Assembly: GCA_020974905.1 (NCBI GenBank)
Contig: CP087563.1
Coordinates: 6,944,001 to 7,008,000, forward strand
DNA length: 64,000 nucleotides
Reading direction: 5' to 3'
DNA from: Planctomycetes bacterium syqfu
GTDB taxonomy: Bacteria > Planctomycetota > Phycisphaerae > Phycisphaerales > Phycisphaeraceae
The position numbers and the translations under genes were made by a program. The notes under the pieces were generated by a model, which saw only the letters and a program-made list of their open reading frames with translations, was not told where the DNA came from and made no database searches. Shown in pieces: positions 7,651 through 15,987 of the stretch (position 1 is the stretch's first letter; each line of letters begins with the position of its first letter).

Positions 7651-8379
7651 GTGAATATCCCCATGTGCAACGACAAATCCACCGTCGACGAAATCCGTGC
7701 GCGCTTTGATCATGATGTCGAGCGCTTTTCCAATCTTGAAACCGGCCAGACCACCGTCCCCGACTCCCGGCAAATGTGGGAGTTGGTGGCAGACACCGCA
7801 GCGGTCCTGCATCCCAATGCAACGAGCATGCTCGATATCGGCTGTGGTGCAGGTAACGGCTGTCTCTATGTTTTGCAACAAGTCCCCAACATGGACGTGA
7901 CGTTAGTCGATCTGAGTTTACCCATGCTCGAACGCGCTAAGCATCGCGTCGGAGAGCAAACGGCGGGTAACATCCGAACCATGCAGGGCGATGTCCGTGA
8001 TCTTGATCTGGGGGGCCAGCAGCATGACATCATCATCTCCGGCTTGGCGCTGCATCACCTTCGGACTGCTGAGCAGTGGCAACATGTCATGCACAAAGTC
8101 TGCCAATCTTTGCGTCCCGGCGGGAGTTTCTTTCTCGTGGACATGTTTAAATTTGATGAACCGGCGGTGCAGCAACTCAACTGGCAACGCTATGGCCAAT
8201 ACCTGATGATTCACAATGACCAGGCGTTTCGAGACAAGGTTTATGACTATGTCCAGAAGGAAGACACGCCGTTCTCCGTGCCGTTTGTTGGTGGGGTGAT
8301 GATGAATGTTGGGTTTGAAACCGTTGAGATTTTGCATAAAAAATGGTTTTTTGCTTCACTCTGGGCTCGCAAATCGTAA
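7651..8379 (+). CDS. Class I SAM-dependent methyltransferase
   Basis: 242 residues. The Rossmann-type SAM-binding motif I is MLDIGCGAGNG (about residues 60-70), followed by an acidic strand end VTLVDLS, motif II around QGDVRDLDL, and IIISGLALHHLRTAEQW / LRPGGSFFLVDMF, typical of Methyltransf_25/11 proteins. The substrate cannot be told from sequence. The GTG at 7651 gives the full frame; an ATG at 7663 is an alternative start. It stands alone between the leuA terminator with a REP-like element and phoH, with no operon partner. Confidence 0.85.
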   Translation: MNIPMCNDKSTVDEIRARFDHDVERFSNLETGQTTVPDSRQMWELVADTAAVLHPNATSMLDIGCGAGNGCLYVLQQVPNMDVTLVDLSLPMLERAKHRVGEQTAGNIRTMQGDVRDLDLGGQQHDIIISGLALHHLRTAEQWQHVMHKVCQSLRPGGSFFLVDMFKFDEPAVQQLNWQRYGQYLMIHNDQAFRDKVYDYVQKEDTPFSVPFVGGVMMNVGFETVEILHKKWFFASLWARKS

Positions 8380-8420
8380 AAAATATGCTGCAACGGTTTA
8401 CCCGATTGACAGGTAGTGAG

Positions 8421-8426
8421 TATAAT
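8421..8426 (+). promoter_or_regulatory. Candidate -10 box upstream of phoH
   Basis: A consensus TATAAT with TGAG just upstream. The nearest TTGACA (8406-8411) is only 9 bp away, too close to act as its -35, so an extended -10 type promoter is more likely. Confidence 0.4.
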
Positions 8427-8445
8427 CCTGATAGTTGATGAACCC

Positions 8446-8466
8446 GCTTCGGAAGGAGTCCGAAGC
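8446..8466 (+). other. Perfect stem-loop with a purine AGGAG loop, phoH leader
   Basis: GCTTCGGA / TCCGAAGC, 8 bp, enclosing the loop AGGAG. It lies in the 5' leader of phoH, about 20 nt before the real Shine-Dalgarno (GGGAGG at 8485-8490). It could be an RNA-binding protein target or a decoy ribosome site. Confidence 0.5.
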
Positions 8467-8498
8467 ACCAACCAAAACACCCCAGGGAGGTATAGCAC

Positions 8499-9923
8499 TT
8501 GACACAAGTGGAAGGCCCGGCTGTTTCGCCCCCGGTAGTTTCCAAGGGCACCGTTACCAAATCCTTTGTGCTGGATACCAACGTCCTGCTGCACAACTCA
8601 GCTTCCTTGTTCATGTTCGATGATAACGAAGTTGTGATTCCCTTCGTGGTTCTTGAAGAACTCGATAAATTCAAAAAATCAAACGACGATGTCGGCCGAA
8701 ACGCACGCCAGGTGATTCGTCACCTTGATGGTCTGCGCGAAAAGGGCAGTCTTGTTGAGGGTGTGCAATGGAATGGTCATAAAGGCACCATTCGCGTGGA
8801 GTTCGCCCAGGCGGATCGGCCTATCGCCTTGCGTGAAGATTCGCCGGATAACCGCATCATCGCGGTGGCGTACAATCTCAAAGAGGCTGGCAAAAAAGCC
8901 ATCGTCATCACCAAGGATTTGAATGTTCGTCTCAAAGCCCACTCGCTGGGTATCAAGACCGAGGACTTCGAAGCGCAGAAAGTCGATGCTGAAAGTCTCT
9001 ACAGTGGTTTTATCTCACTGAAGGTCAGTTCCACCATCATCGACACGTTGTACGAAGAGAAGCAGCTTCCCATCGAATCCATCCGTGAGCATCTTGTGCG
9101 CAAGACCGATGACGGCAAGGAAGTCGGCATCGACTTGTGGGCCAACCAGTTCGTCCAACTCCTTGATGATCTTGATGAATCGCACACCGGTCTGGGACGC
9201 GTGCTCGGTGATACCGATCACATCATCCCGGTGCATGGTCCCCGCAAGCCGGTCTTCGGCATTTTGGCGCGAAACCTGCAGCAGACCATGGCGATGGATT
9301 TGCTGTTGGATGACGATATCAAACTCATCACGTTGCTCGGTTCTGCCGGCACGGGTAAGACGCTGCTTGCCATCGCAGCAGGCATGCACAAGGTGATCTC
9401 CGAGCAGCGTTATGACAAGTTACTCGTCGCCCGCCCGATCATGCCGATGGGCCGTGACATTGGTTATCTGCCCGGTGACAAGGACGAGAAACTGGCCGCC
9501 TGGATGCAGCCGATTTTCGACAACCTCTCCTACCTGCTCTCCACGCGCAGCGTCGGTTCACAGCATGCTGAGAGTCGCAGTGCCGACATCCGCGTGCAGC
9601 AGTACATGGACTCAGGGCAGGTCGTCCTCGAACCGCTGACCTACATCCGCGGTCGCAGTATCCCGCATCAATTCATGATCGTTGACGAAGCACAGAACCT
9701 CACGCCACACGAGATCAAGACCATTGTCTCGCGTGCCGGTGAAGGCACCAAGATCATTCTCACCGGTGACGTGGGCCAGATCGACAACCCGTATCTGGAC
9801 TCCTCGTCCAACGGTCTTGCTTACATCGTCGAACGTCTCAAGGGCGAACCGATGATCGGCCATGTGACGTTAGCCAAAAGTGAACGTTCCGAACTGGCAT
9901 CGCTGGCAGCAATCAAACTCTGA
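8499..9923 (+). CDS. PIN domain-PhoH ATPase fusion (PhoH2-like)
   Basis: 474 residues. The N-terminal PIN nuclease domain (about 12-150) shows FVLDTNVLLHN with the first acidic residue, a VVLEELDKFKK helix and DNRIIAVAYNL plus ITKDLNVRLKA. The C-terminal PhoH domain (about 240-474) has Walker A GSAGTGKTLLA, GRDIGYLPGDKDEKL, and Walker B FMIVDEAQNLTPHEIKT. PhoH2 proteins of this layout are described as RNA helicase/RNases. The start is TTG at 8499 with a GGGAGG site 8 nt upstream; no in-frame ATG fits the PIN N-terminus. Monocistronic, with a terminator at 9952-9980. Confidence 0.93.
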   Translation: MTQVEGPAVSPPVVSKGTVTKSFVLDTNVLLHNSASLFMFDDNEVVIPFVVLEELDKFKKSNDDVGRNARQVIRHLDGLREKGSLVEGVQWNGHKGTIRVEFAQADRPIALREDSPDNRIIAVAYNLKEAGKKAIVITKDLNVRLKAHSLGIKTEDFEAQKVDAESLYSGFISLKVSSTIIDTLYEEKQLPIESIREHLVRKTDDGKEVGIDLWANQFVQLLDDLDESHTGLGRVLGDTDHIIPVHGPRKPVFGILARNLQQTMAMDLLLDDDIKLITLLGSAGTGKTLLAIAAGMHKVISEQRYDKLLVARPIMPMGRDIGYLPGDKDEKLAAWMQPIFDNLSYLLSTRSVGSQHAESRSADIRVQQYMDSGQVVLEPLTYIRGRSIPHQFMIVDEAQNLTPHEIKTIVSRAGEGTKIILTGDVGQIDNPYLDSSSNGLAYIVERLKGEPMIGHVTLAKSERSELASLAAIKL

Positions 9924-9951
9924 TTACTCAACACAAACAAACACACGCAAA

Positions 9952-9980
9952 AAGCATCAAGACAACTTGGTGCTTTTTTT
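9952..9980 (+). terminator. Terminator of phoH
   Basis: AAGCATCAAG / CTTGGTGCTT stem (10 bp, one G-U) with an ACAA loop, followed by a T run. Confidence 0.85.
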
Positions 9981-10114
9981 TATTGGGGTAACGGAGCATG
10001 AAAAATTGGAATGATTCATCGCTCCGATTTATTAACTCATACAACAATATGAAACTTGTTATTGATCTGACGGTACAATGAAGTACGCAGATCATGACAC
10101 GAAAGAGGTCCTTA

Positions 10115-13100
10115 ATGTCCGAAACGCAAAACCAATCGCAGTCAGATCCGGCTGGGGGTAAACCGAAAAAGAAACGTCGCTTGCTCAAGATCATTATCGC
10201 ATTGGTGGTGATCATGATGCTTGGTATCGCCTGTTTGCCGATGCTGCTGTCCGGGCCGTTCAAAGGCGTGGTTGTCAGTCAGATCAACAAGCAAATCAAC
10301 GGCAGCGCTTCCATCGACAGCATGTCGCTTGCCTGGTTCTCCGGCCAGCAGGTCAATGGTTTGAAAATCAATGATGCGTCCGATCAAACCGTTGTTGACA
10401 TTGAAAAAATCGACCTGCCCGATGTCTCACTCTGGGGCCTGATCTCCGGCAATCGGGACATGGGCAACATCACCATTCACATCAACAACATCAAGGCGGT
10501 GGTCGAACGTGATGGCAAACTCAATCTCGAGAAACTGGCAAAGCAATCATCTTCAACAAGTTCATCGGCTTCATCATCATCGCAGTCGTCATCGCCCAGT
10601 GTCGGTGAAGTCGGCGTTGCTGCGTTGGTCCCCGAAGAAGTCGCTGCGAAGGTGCAGTTGGTCATTGACAAGCTGACTTACGAATCACCTGATGATCCGA
10701 CCGCAACCATCTCCGACTTCCGCGTGGATGTGGCAGTGGACGGCAGTGAGCCTATCGTCGGGAAACTGGCAACGACGCTGGCCTACGGACCCCTGCGCGG
10801 GACCGCCTCTTCCGATGTCACCATCGACAAAATGGCCAACCTTTCAGGCACCCGCCTGACCATGGATGTCACCCCCGAAGCCTGGGCCGAATTTGCCCAG
10901 CAATCCAAGGCCAAATTGCTTAAACCCTTTGGCGTTTCACTGTCGATCCCCACACTCAAAGTCCCTGCCTTGGCAGGCAAAGCCGGTCTCAAGGATTTGA
11001 TGGCCCAGGTCAATCTGGAAGTCACCGATGTGTTACTTGTTGCAGCGGATGAGAAACTTGGGACGCTTCAACTCTCGGGAACCCAACTTGCCATTGATGC
11101 CGACGGCACCGCCAAGCCCGTCACCGCATCCTTCAAAGGGCAAGTCACCCAAAGCAATCAACCGGGCAAGTTTGATCTGAACATCACCTTGGAAAATGTG
11201 CTTGAAGAACTCTCCGAACCGCAGTCCGATTTTTCCAATGTCAAAGCGCGCATCGTCGGTGATGTATCGCAAGTCGGTCTTGCCATCTTCGATGAACTGT
11301 TCCAGCAAAATGGCGTGATCCGCAATGCCATTGGTCCGACGTTAACTGCCAACATTGAATCGGAATTGCAGTATGACGCGACGGGTATCCCCCAGGGATA
11401 CATGAACCTCAAGGCGACCGCACAATATCTCAATGCGGATATGGCGCTGAGTATTGGCCCGGATGGTGTGAGTCAGAAATCGCCGGGCATCCTGCAAATG
11501 CAGATCACACCCGATCTGTATGCTGCTGTAACACAGTTACAACCTGATCAACCCAACATGCTCAATAGAACCTTTGGCATGGTGTTCAAGATCAACACAC
11601 TGCATGTCCCGCGTGTCAGTGAACAATGGGAATTCCAAAACGCCAGCATCGACATGACGCTACAGCTTGAGGATGTGTATCTCCGCGCCAAACCCGATGT
11701 CGAAAGTAAAGCGCTGATCAAACTCAGCAAGCCTTCATGGTCCGTCAAAAGTAAGTCCGTCGGGAAGGCCGTTGCGGTCAAGGGTGGTTTTGAAGTGTCG
11801 ATGGGGGGCGCGTTACCCGGTAAGTTTGCAGTGGATCTGACAGCAAACAATCTACTTAAGGACTCGGGGAAGCTCAATACCGATGCTGCACACATCAAGG
11901 GTAATCTCACGCTCTTGCCGTTGCAGTTCCCGCAGGTCACGCCGTTTTTCTCCGCACTCAAATTCAACGTCAATAAACTGGTCAACCATGTCATCGGCAC
12001 CAAGCAGAGCATTGAAATGGATGTCCGTTTGCTCCCCGAGGACACCAATGCTGTGGCAACAAAAGTGCCCAACATGCAGGTGCATTTCAAGACCAGCAGC
12101 TTTGCGATCAACACCAACGTCAAGGCAACCATCAAGCAGGATTTACTCACGCTTGATCCGAGTAGTGAACTGGATGTGAAACTCACACCCGAGTTGTTTA
12201 CCTTCCTGACCAAGCCCCGTGAGGAAAGCACGCAGGAGGCTACCAGCGAAACGATCCCGACACCTGCACCTGCAACGGGTAGCACACCTGAAGCAACGAC
12301 GACATCCACACCCACCGAATCTCCGGCATTGGGTTTGGCCAAAGCGGTCATGCTCAAGGGACGTGTTGAGGAATTGCGTTGGCCGCTGGATCCATCTCAG
12401 AATCAGCAGGCCAGTGTCGCGGTCTCAATGACTGCTGACCGCATCGAACCCACGGGTTTACCCGGTGGTTTGAGTACGTCCATGCGTGATTTGAAACTGA
12501 CGATCGGTAAAGGTTCGCCGGTCTCGACGATCCCCGTCAAACTCACCGCACAGATGTATGAACAGAACAAGGCTGCGGGCAATCTCAATGTCACCCTGGT
12601 ATTGATGGATTTACTCAACCAACCTACTGCCAGCGATCTTGCTCTGAGTATGAAGCAGATACCCGTAGCATTGATCGATTCGCTGTCGGGCATGAATGGC
12701 AAGCTCTACGCACTGCTTGGCAATCGCATTGATGAACTCAAAGTTCAGGCCAACGGTCCATTGGATCAGAACATGGCGGTTGAGGTTTCGGCGCTGAGTG
12801 ATAATCTCAACGTGCAGACACAGGTGCAACTCTCCGAAGAAACGATCACCGTCAAGCCCGGCAGCACGGTTGCGTTGCAGGTCACACCCCAATCACTTGC
12901 CTTACTCAATAAGGCGATGAATCCGCAGTACAAAGCCAGCGATACGACATGGCAGTTGACCAAGCCCACGCAGTTGAAACTCACGTTACCCAAACTTGTT
13001 TTGCCCAAGGATGCCAGCAAGATCAATCAGACGCAGTTGGGTGTGGATGTCACCGCATCGACCATGAACTTTAGCCATCGCACACTCAAAACCACGCTGT

Positions 13101-14455
13101 CGATTGAAGATTTGAAACTGGCGTTGGATGCCAAGAAACTCACCGACCCGATCTTTGCCCAACTCGACGCCAAGATCAATGGCAAGGATGAGGCTGGCAA
13201 AGCGTATCAAAGCGACATGATCAGCAAGACCACGATCCTGAACCTGATCAATGACAAAGGTGAAGTGGATGCGGTGCATGCGACGGTGAAGACGAATACC
13301 GCGATTCCCAAGTTGCCGATCGAGTTGCTTGATAGTCTGCTCAATCAGCAGGGCAAGCTCGCTGGCATCATCGGGCCAACCGCGCGCGTCTCAGCCAAGG
13401 GCAGTTACCCCGGTGAGTTGAATCTGGAGTTTGTCGGGGACAATACCAGTCTCTCGCTGCCTGCCAAGATCGATGCCAACCGCACGATGACTTTGCGGGA
13501 AGATGCGGTCGCCAGGATTCAGGTCAACAAGCAGACTGCTGAGGCATTGCTGAAATATGGTAATCCGATTCTCATTGATGCTACTGAATCGCGAGAACCG
13601 GTGACGGCGACCATCAGCGCCAAGACGTTCTCCGCACCGCTTGCCAATTTTGATATCAAGAATGTCGTCGCTGACATCCAACTCAAACTCGGCACGATCA
13701 GCTTGCAGGACAGTTGGCTGCTTAACAGCATGGGCGAAGGCTTTGGTAAACTCGACAAGGCCTTTAGCATCAGTTCCAAACAGGATGCCGTCTTCACGCC
13801 GTTGACCATCACCATGCGCGATGGCGTCACGCAGACCAATGACATGTGGATGCAGATCAACGATGTGAAAGTCTTTGGTAAAAGTCGCATCGACACCTTG
13901 ACCGTCGGCACGCAAGGCAGTGTCGATCTGGTCAAGAGTACTGCCAACATGGGCCTGGGTTTGCCGGCGGAGACGTTTTACAGTTTCGGAAGCAGTCTAC
14001 GCAAGTACATCAAGCCCGGCACCGTTTTTGAAATGCCACTCTCCGGACCACTTAATGCAGTGAAACTCCAAGGCCTGGATAAGCTGGCCATCAGTCTGGC
14101 TGCAACTGTTGCAGGCGGTGAACTTGGTGGCAATAACGGTGGATTGGGGGCCTTGCTCGGCCAAGTCGCAGGGCAGGCACTCTCCGGTGGCAAGAGTTAC
14201 ACCGAGTATCAATCCCAGAGAACCTGGCCCAACAAACCTGTGATCAAGCAGGAACAGACGCAAACACAAACCGACCCCGCTGCACAATCCACCGAGCAAC
14301 CTGCATCGCAAACCACACAAACGCAGCAGCCTCAAACGCAGACGCAACAGCTTGATCAACCCAAGCAGCCTGCTGAAGAAAAGTCGGAAAAAGAGAAACG
14401 GCGTGAAGAGATTGGTAAGACGGTGGATTCGTTGATTGATCTGTTTAGCAAGTGA
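10115..14455 (+). CDS. Giant AsmA-like envelope protein
   Basis: 1446 residues. A Lys/Arg-rich cytoplasmic N-terminus (KPKKKRRLLK) is followed by one transmembrane helix (about 25-45). Then comes an AsmA-type start: a long extracytoplasmic region opening with a VSQINKQINGSASIDSMSLAW / GLKINDASDQTVVDIEKIDL pattern, and roughly 1300 residues of beta-rich, weakly repetitive sequence (repeats of the type vavk..f.lnt.v...LPVALIDSL...LGxxIGPT). The tail is Gln/Thr/Pro-rich and charged. AsmA/TamB-family bridges are thought to move phospholipids or assist assembly between membranes; that role is inferred. The ATG at 10115 is chosen over 10094 because AAGAGG lies 6 nt upstream of it and would be inside the longer form. 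A Ser-rich linker occurs near residue 145 and a Pro/Thr-rich linker near 715. Confidence 0.75.
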   Translation: MSETQNQSQSDPAGGKPKKKRRLLKIIIALVVIMMLGIACLPMLLSGPFKGVVVSQINKQINGSASIDSMSLAWFSGQQVNGLKINDASDQTVVDIEKIDLPDVSLWGLISGNRDMGNITIHINNIKAVVERDGKLNLEKLAKQSSSTSSSASSSSQSSSPSVGEVGVAALVPEEVAAKVQLVIDKLTYESPDDPTATISDFRVDVAVDGSEPIVGKLATTLAYGPLRGTASSDVTIDKMANLSGTRLTMDVTPEAWAEFAQQSKAKLLKPFGVSLSIPTLKVPALAGKAGLKDLMAQVNLEVTDVLLVAADEKLGTLQLSGTQLAIDADGTAKPVTASFKGQVTQSNQPGKFDLNITLENVLEELSEPQSDFSNVKARIVGDVSQVGLAIFDELFQQNGVIRNAIGPTLTANIESELQYDATGIPQGYMNLKATAQYLNADMALSIGPDGVSQKSPGILQMQITPDLYAAVTQLQPDQPNMLNRTFGMVFKINTLHVPRVSEQWEFQNASIDMTLQLEDVYLRAKPDVESKALIKLSKPSWSVKSKSVGKAVAVKGGFEVSMGGALPGKFAVDLTANNLLKDSGKLNTDAAHIKGNLTLLPLQFPQVTPFFSALKFNVNKLVNHVIGTKQSIEMDVRLLPEDTNAVATKVPNMQVHFKTSSFAINTNVKATIKQDLLTLDPSSELDVKLTPELFTFLTKPREESTQEATSETIPTPAPATGSTPEATTTSTPTESPALGLAKAVMLKGRVEELRWPLDPSQNQQASVAVSMTADRIEPTGLPGGLSTSMRDLKLTIGKGSPVSTIPVKLTAQMYEQNKAAGNLNVTLVLMDLLNQPTASDLALSMKQIPVALIDSLSGMNGKLYALLGNRIDELKVQANGPLDQNMAVEVSALSDNLNVQTQVQLSEETITVKPGSTVALQVTPQSLALLNKAMNPQYKASDTTWQLTKPTQLKLTLPKLVLPKDASKINQTQLGVDVTASTMNFSHRTLKTTLSIEDLKLALDAKKLTDPIFAQLDAKINGKDEAGKAYQSDMISKTTILNLINDKGEVDAVHATVKTNTAIPKLPIELLDSLLNQQGKLAGIIGPTARVSAKGSYPGELNLEFVGDNTSLSLPAKIDANRTMTLREDAVARIQVNKQTAEALLKYGNPILIDATESREPVTATISAKTFSAPLANFDIKNVVADIQLKLGTISLQDSWLLNSMGEGFGKLDKAFSISSKQDAVFTPLTITMRDGVTQTNDMWMQINDVKVFGKSRIDTLTVGTQGSVDLVKSTANMGLGLPAETFYSFGSSLRKYIKPGTVFEMPLSGPLNAVKLQGLDKLAISLAATVAGGELGGNNGGLGALLGQVAGQALSGGKSYTEYQSQRTWPNKPVIKQEQTQTQTDPAAQSTEQPASQTTQTQQPQTQTQQLDQPKQPAEEKSEKEKRREEIGKTVDSLIDLFSK

Positions 14456-14474
14456 TCGAGTTGATGGTGAAATG

Positions 14475-14583
14475 TACGCAACACCCCTGGGGTTAAAACC
14501 CCAGGGCTTTATTTCAAGGTTTGAGATTGGGTTGGTGTTGCGTATGCACATTAAAGTCCGTGGGACTTTAGTCCCCGGGACGT
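14475..14583. repeat. Two opposed copies of repeat family C
   Basis: The left copy (minus orientation, about 14484-14520) reads TTGAAATAAAGCCCTGGGGT from the other strand, with a CCCTGGGG...CCCCAGGG stem. The right copy (about 14550-14583) reads AAAGTCCGTGGGACTTTAGT then CCCCGGGAC. Outer ACGCAACACC / GGTGTTGCGT arms add a further inverted repeat. A third copy lies at 37297-37338. The left hairpin may also end transcription of the AsmA-like gene and of ispD. Confidence 0.7.
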
Positions 14584-14602
14584 TGCAGGTTCGTTTTCTC
14601 AA

Positions 14603-15445
14603 TCAATCGTCATCATCTGCAAACAAGCGTTTCTTTGCTAACGTTGCTGCACTGGATTCCTTGCGGGCATTGGCGATGATCTGCGCTAATTCATAATCCG
14701 CCGGTTCGGTGATCTTGAGATTGACTTGTTCACCGTCGACAACGTAGACCGTTTGCCCCATGGCTTCGACGAGTCCTGCATCGTCGGTGATTTGGCTGGT
14801 GTCGGTGTTGCCATCGTCGATGCTCTGGTATGCCTTTTCCAACAGCGAGCGTTCAAAGACCTGCGGGGTTTGGACGAGCACGACATTGGTGCGGTCGAGC
14901 GTTTGGGTGACCTTGGTGACATCGACGGTGACTTTACCTGCACTGCCGAGGATGGCATCGAGCGGGTCAGTTTTGGCTTTGGATTCGTCATCCGCTAACG
15001 GGGCGGTTTTTTTGAGGGTTGCAGAACATTTCACGCCGGGGATGACGGCCGGATAGTCTTTGGCTGCCTGGAAAGTCCGGTTGATCAACTCGTTGCTGAC
15101 AAGGGGACGGGCTGCATCGTGGACAGCAATGTGGGTGGCATTGTCATTGACTGCTGCCAGGGCGTTCTTGATGGTTTCCCAACGTTCGATCTTGCCACCG
15201 GCGACGATGGTCACGCCATGGAATCCGAGGGTGTCGCCCCATTTGAGTTTGAAGGCATCCACCTGATCGGGATCGACGGCAATGATGCATTGGCAGACGT
15301 CTTTGTGTTTGAGAAAGCCATCCAGTGCTGCCATGAAGACCGGCTTGCCGGCAAGGTCCAGTTCGAGTTTGGATTTGTTGGTTGTTGCGTCAATGTTAAA
15401 ACGCTTGCTCTGGCCGGCGGCGGGCAGGATGACTGCAATTTGCAT
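14603..15445 (-). CDS. ispD: 2-C-methyl-D-erythritol 4-phosphate cytidylyltransferase
   Basis: Third step of the MEP isoprenoid pathway: couples MEP with CTP to give CDP-ME. 280 residues. Nucleotide-binding N-terminus AVILPAAGQSKRF, then KLELDLAGKPV, THIAVHDAARPLVS (catalytic Asp/Arg area), LVQTPQVFERSLL and ITDDAGLVEAMG with the C-terminal VNLKITEPADYELA. The family usually has about 230 residues; the extra length is mostly an acidic insertion around 160-190 (ADDESKAKTDPLDA...) between the GVKCSATLKK strand and the LDRTNVVLVQTPQ segment. Convergent with the AsmA-like gene. Confidence 0.93.
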   Translation of the reverse strand: MQIAVILPAAGQSKRFNIDATTNKSKLELDLAGKPVFMAALDGFLKHKDVCQCIIAVDPDQVDAFKLKWGDTLGFHGVTIVAGGKIERWETIKNALAAVNDNATHIAVHDAARPLVSNELINRTFQAAKDYPAVIPGVKCSATLKKTAPLADDESKAKTDPLDAILGSAGKVTVDVTKVTQTLDRTNVVLVQTPQVFERSLLEKAYQSIDDGNTDTSQITDDAGLVEAMGQTVYVVDGEQVNLKITEPADYELAQIIANARKESSAATLAKKRLFADDDD

Positions 15446-15674
15446 GGCATGCTCCGATGATCTGAAAAATTCTTAGTCCCAGATCATAACGCAATTGGAC
15501 ATGGCTTTGGAGCGCAGGTGGCAGGGGGTTGGCAGGATATGATCCGATAACCATGCTGTTTTCCGGTTATTTCTGGAAATGAGATTGCAAGGTATTTGAT
15601 TTGATCGTCAAGTTGAAGAAGTAAACGGACGATAGCAGTTATGAACTAACACGCCCTTAGCAATGGGAAGAACC

Positions 15675-15860
15675 ATGGCTGGAAGTATTCGCGTAATCTG
15701 CCCCAATCTCAAATGCAGGGCTATCCTCTCTGCACCGGACCATGCACGCGGCCGGATGGTGCGCTGTCGGATGTGTGGGATGAAAGTCAAAATCCCATCG
15801 ACCGCCAAAGTCAAAGCCGAGCCGACCTCGCAAGCACACGGTGACGGTGAGAGCAAGTAA
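15675..15860 (+). CDS. Small zinc-ribbon protein
   Basis: 61 residues from the ATG at 15675, with GGGAAG just upstream; an ATG at 15663 would add four residues. Four cysteines in a CPNxxCRA...VRCRMCGMKV arrangement (Cys-x4-Cys and Cys-x2-Cys) form a zinc ribbon. IRVICPNLKCRAILSAPDHARGRMVRC resembles the N-terminal ribbon fused to many larger planctomycete proteins, but here it stands alone with a short charged tail. Function unknown; it may bind nucleic acid or protein. Confidence 0.65.
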   Translation: MAGSIRVICPNLKCRAILSAPDHARGRMVRCRMCGMKVKIPSTAKVKAEPTSQAHGDGESK

Positions 15861-15987
15861 GGACCATCCTGCAGCACTGATCCTGTTTGTGTCATCAAGC
15901 CTATCCTTCGCGGTCTGTTAATTTAAATTCCGATAACTTGACCTGCTGATATCGCATCGGATGCGTTTTGCGCTTATCCTGTAGGTT

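Noticed and set aside
8406-8426. TTGACA and TATAAT as one promoter
   Set aside because: The spacer is only 9 bp, too short for a sigma-70 promoter; only the -10 is kept as a candidate.
11548-12357. Minus-strand open frame inside the AsmA-like gene
   Set aside because: Low-complexity Ser/Val/Leu translation mirroring the AsmA-like repeats; no ribosome site or family match.
15608-15898. Minus-strand 96-codon frame
   Set aside because: Antisense to the zinc-ribbon gene, which has the conserved cysteine pattern.
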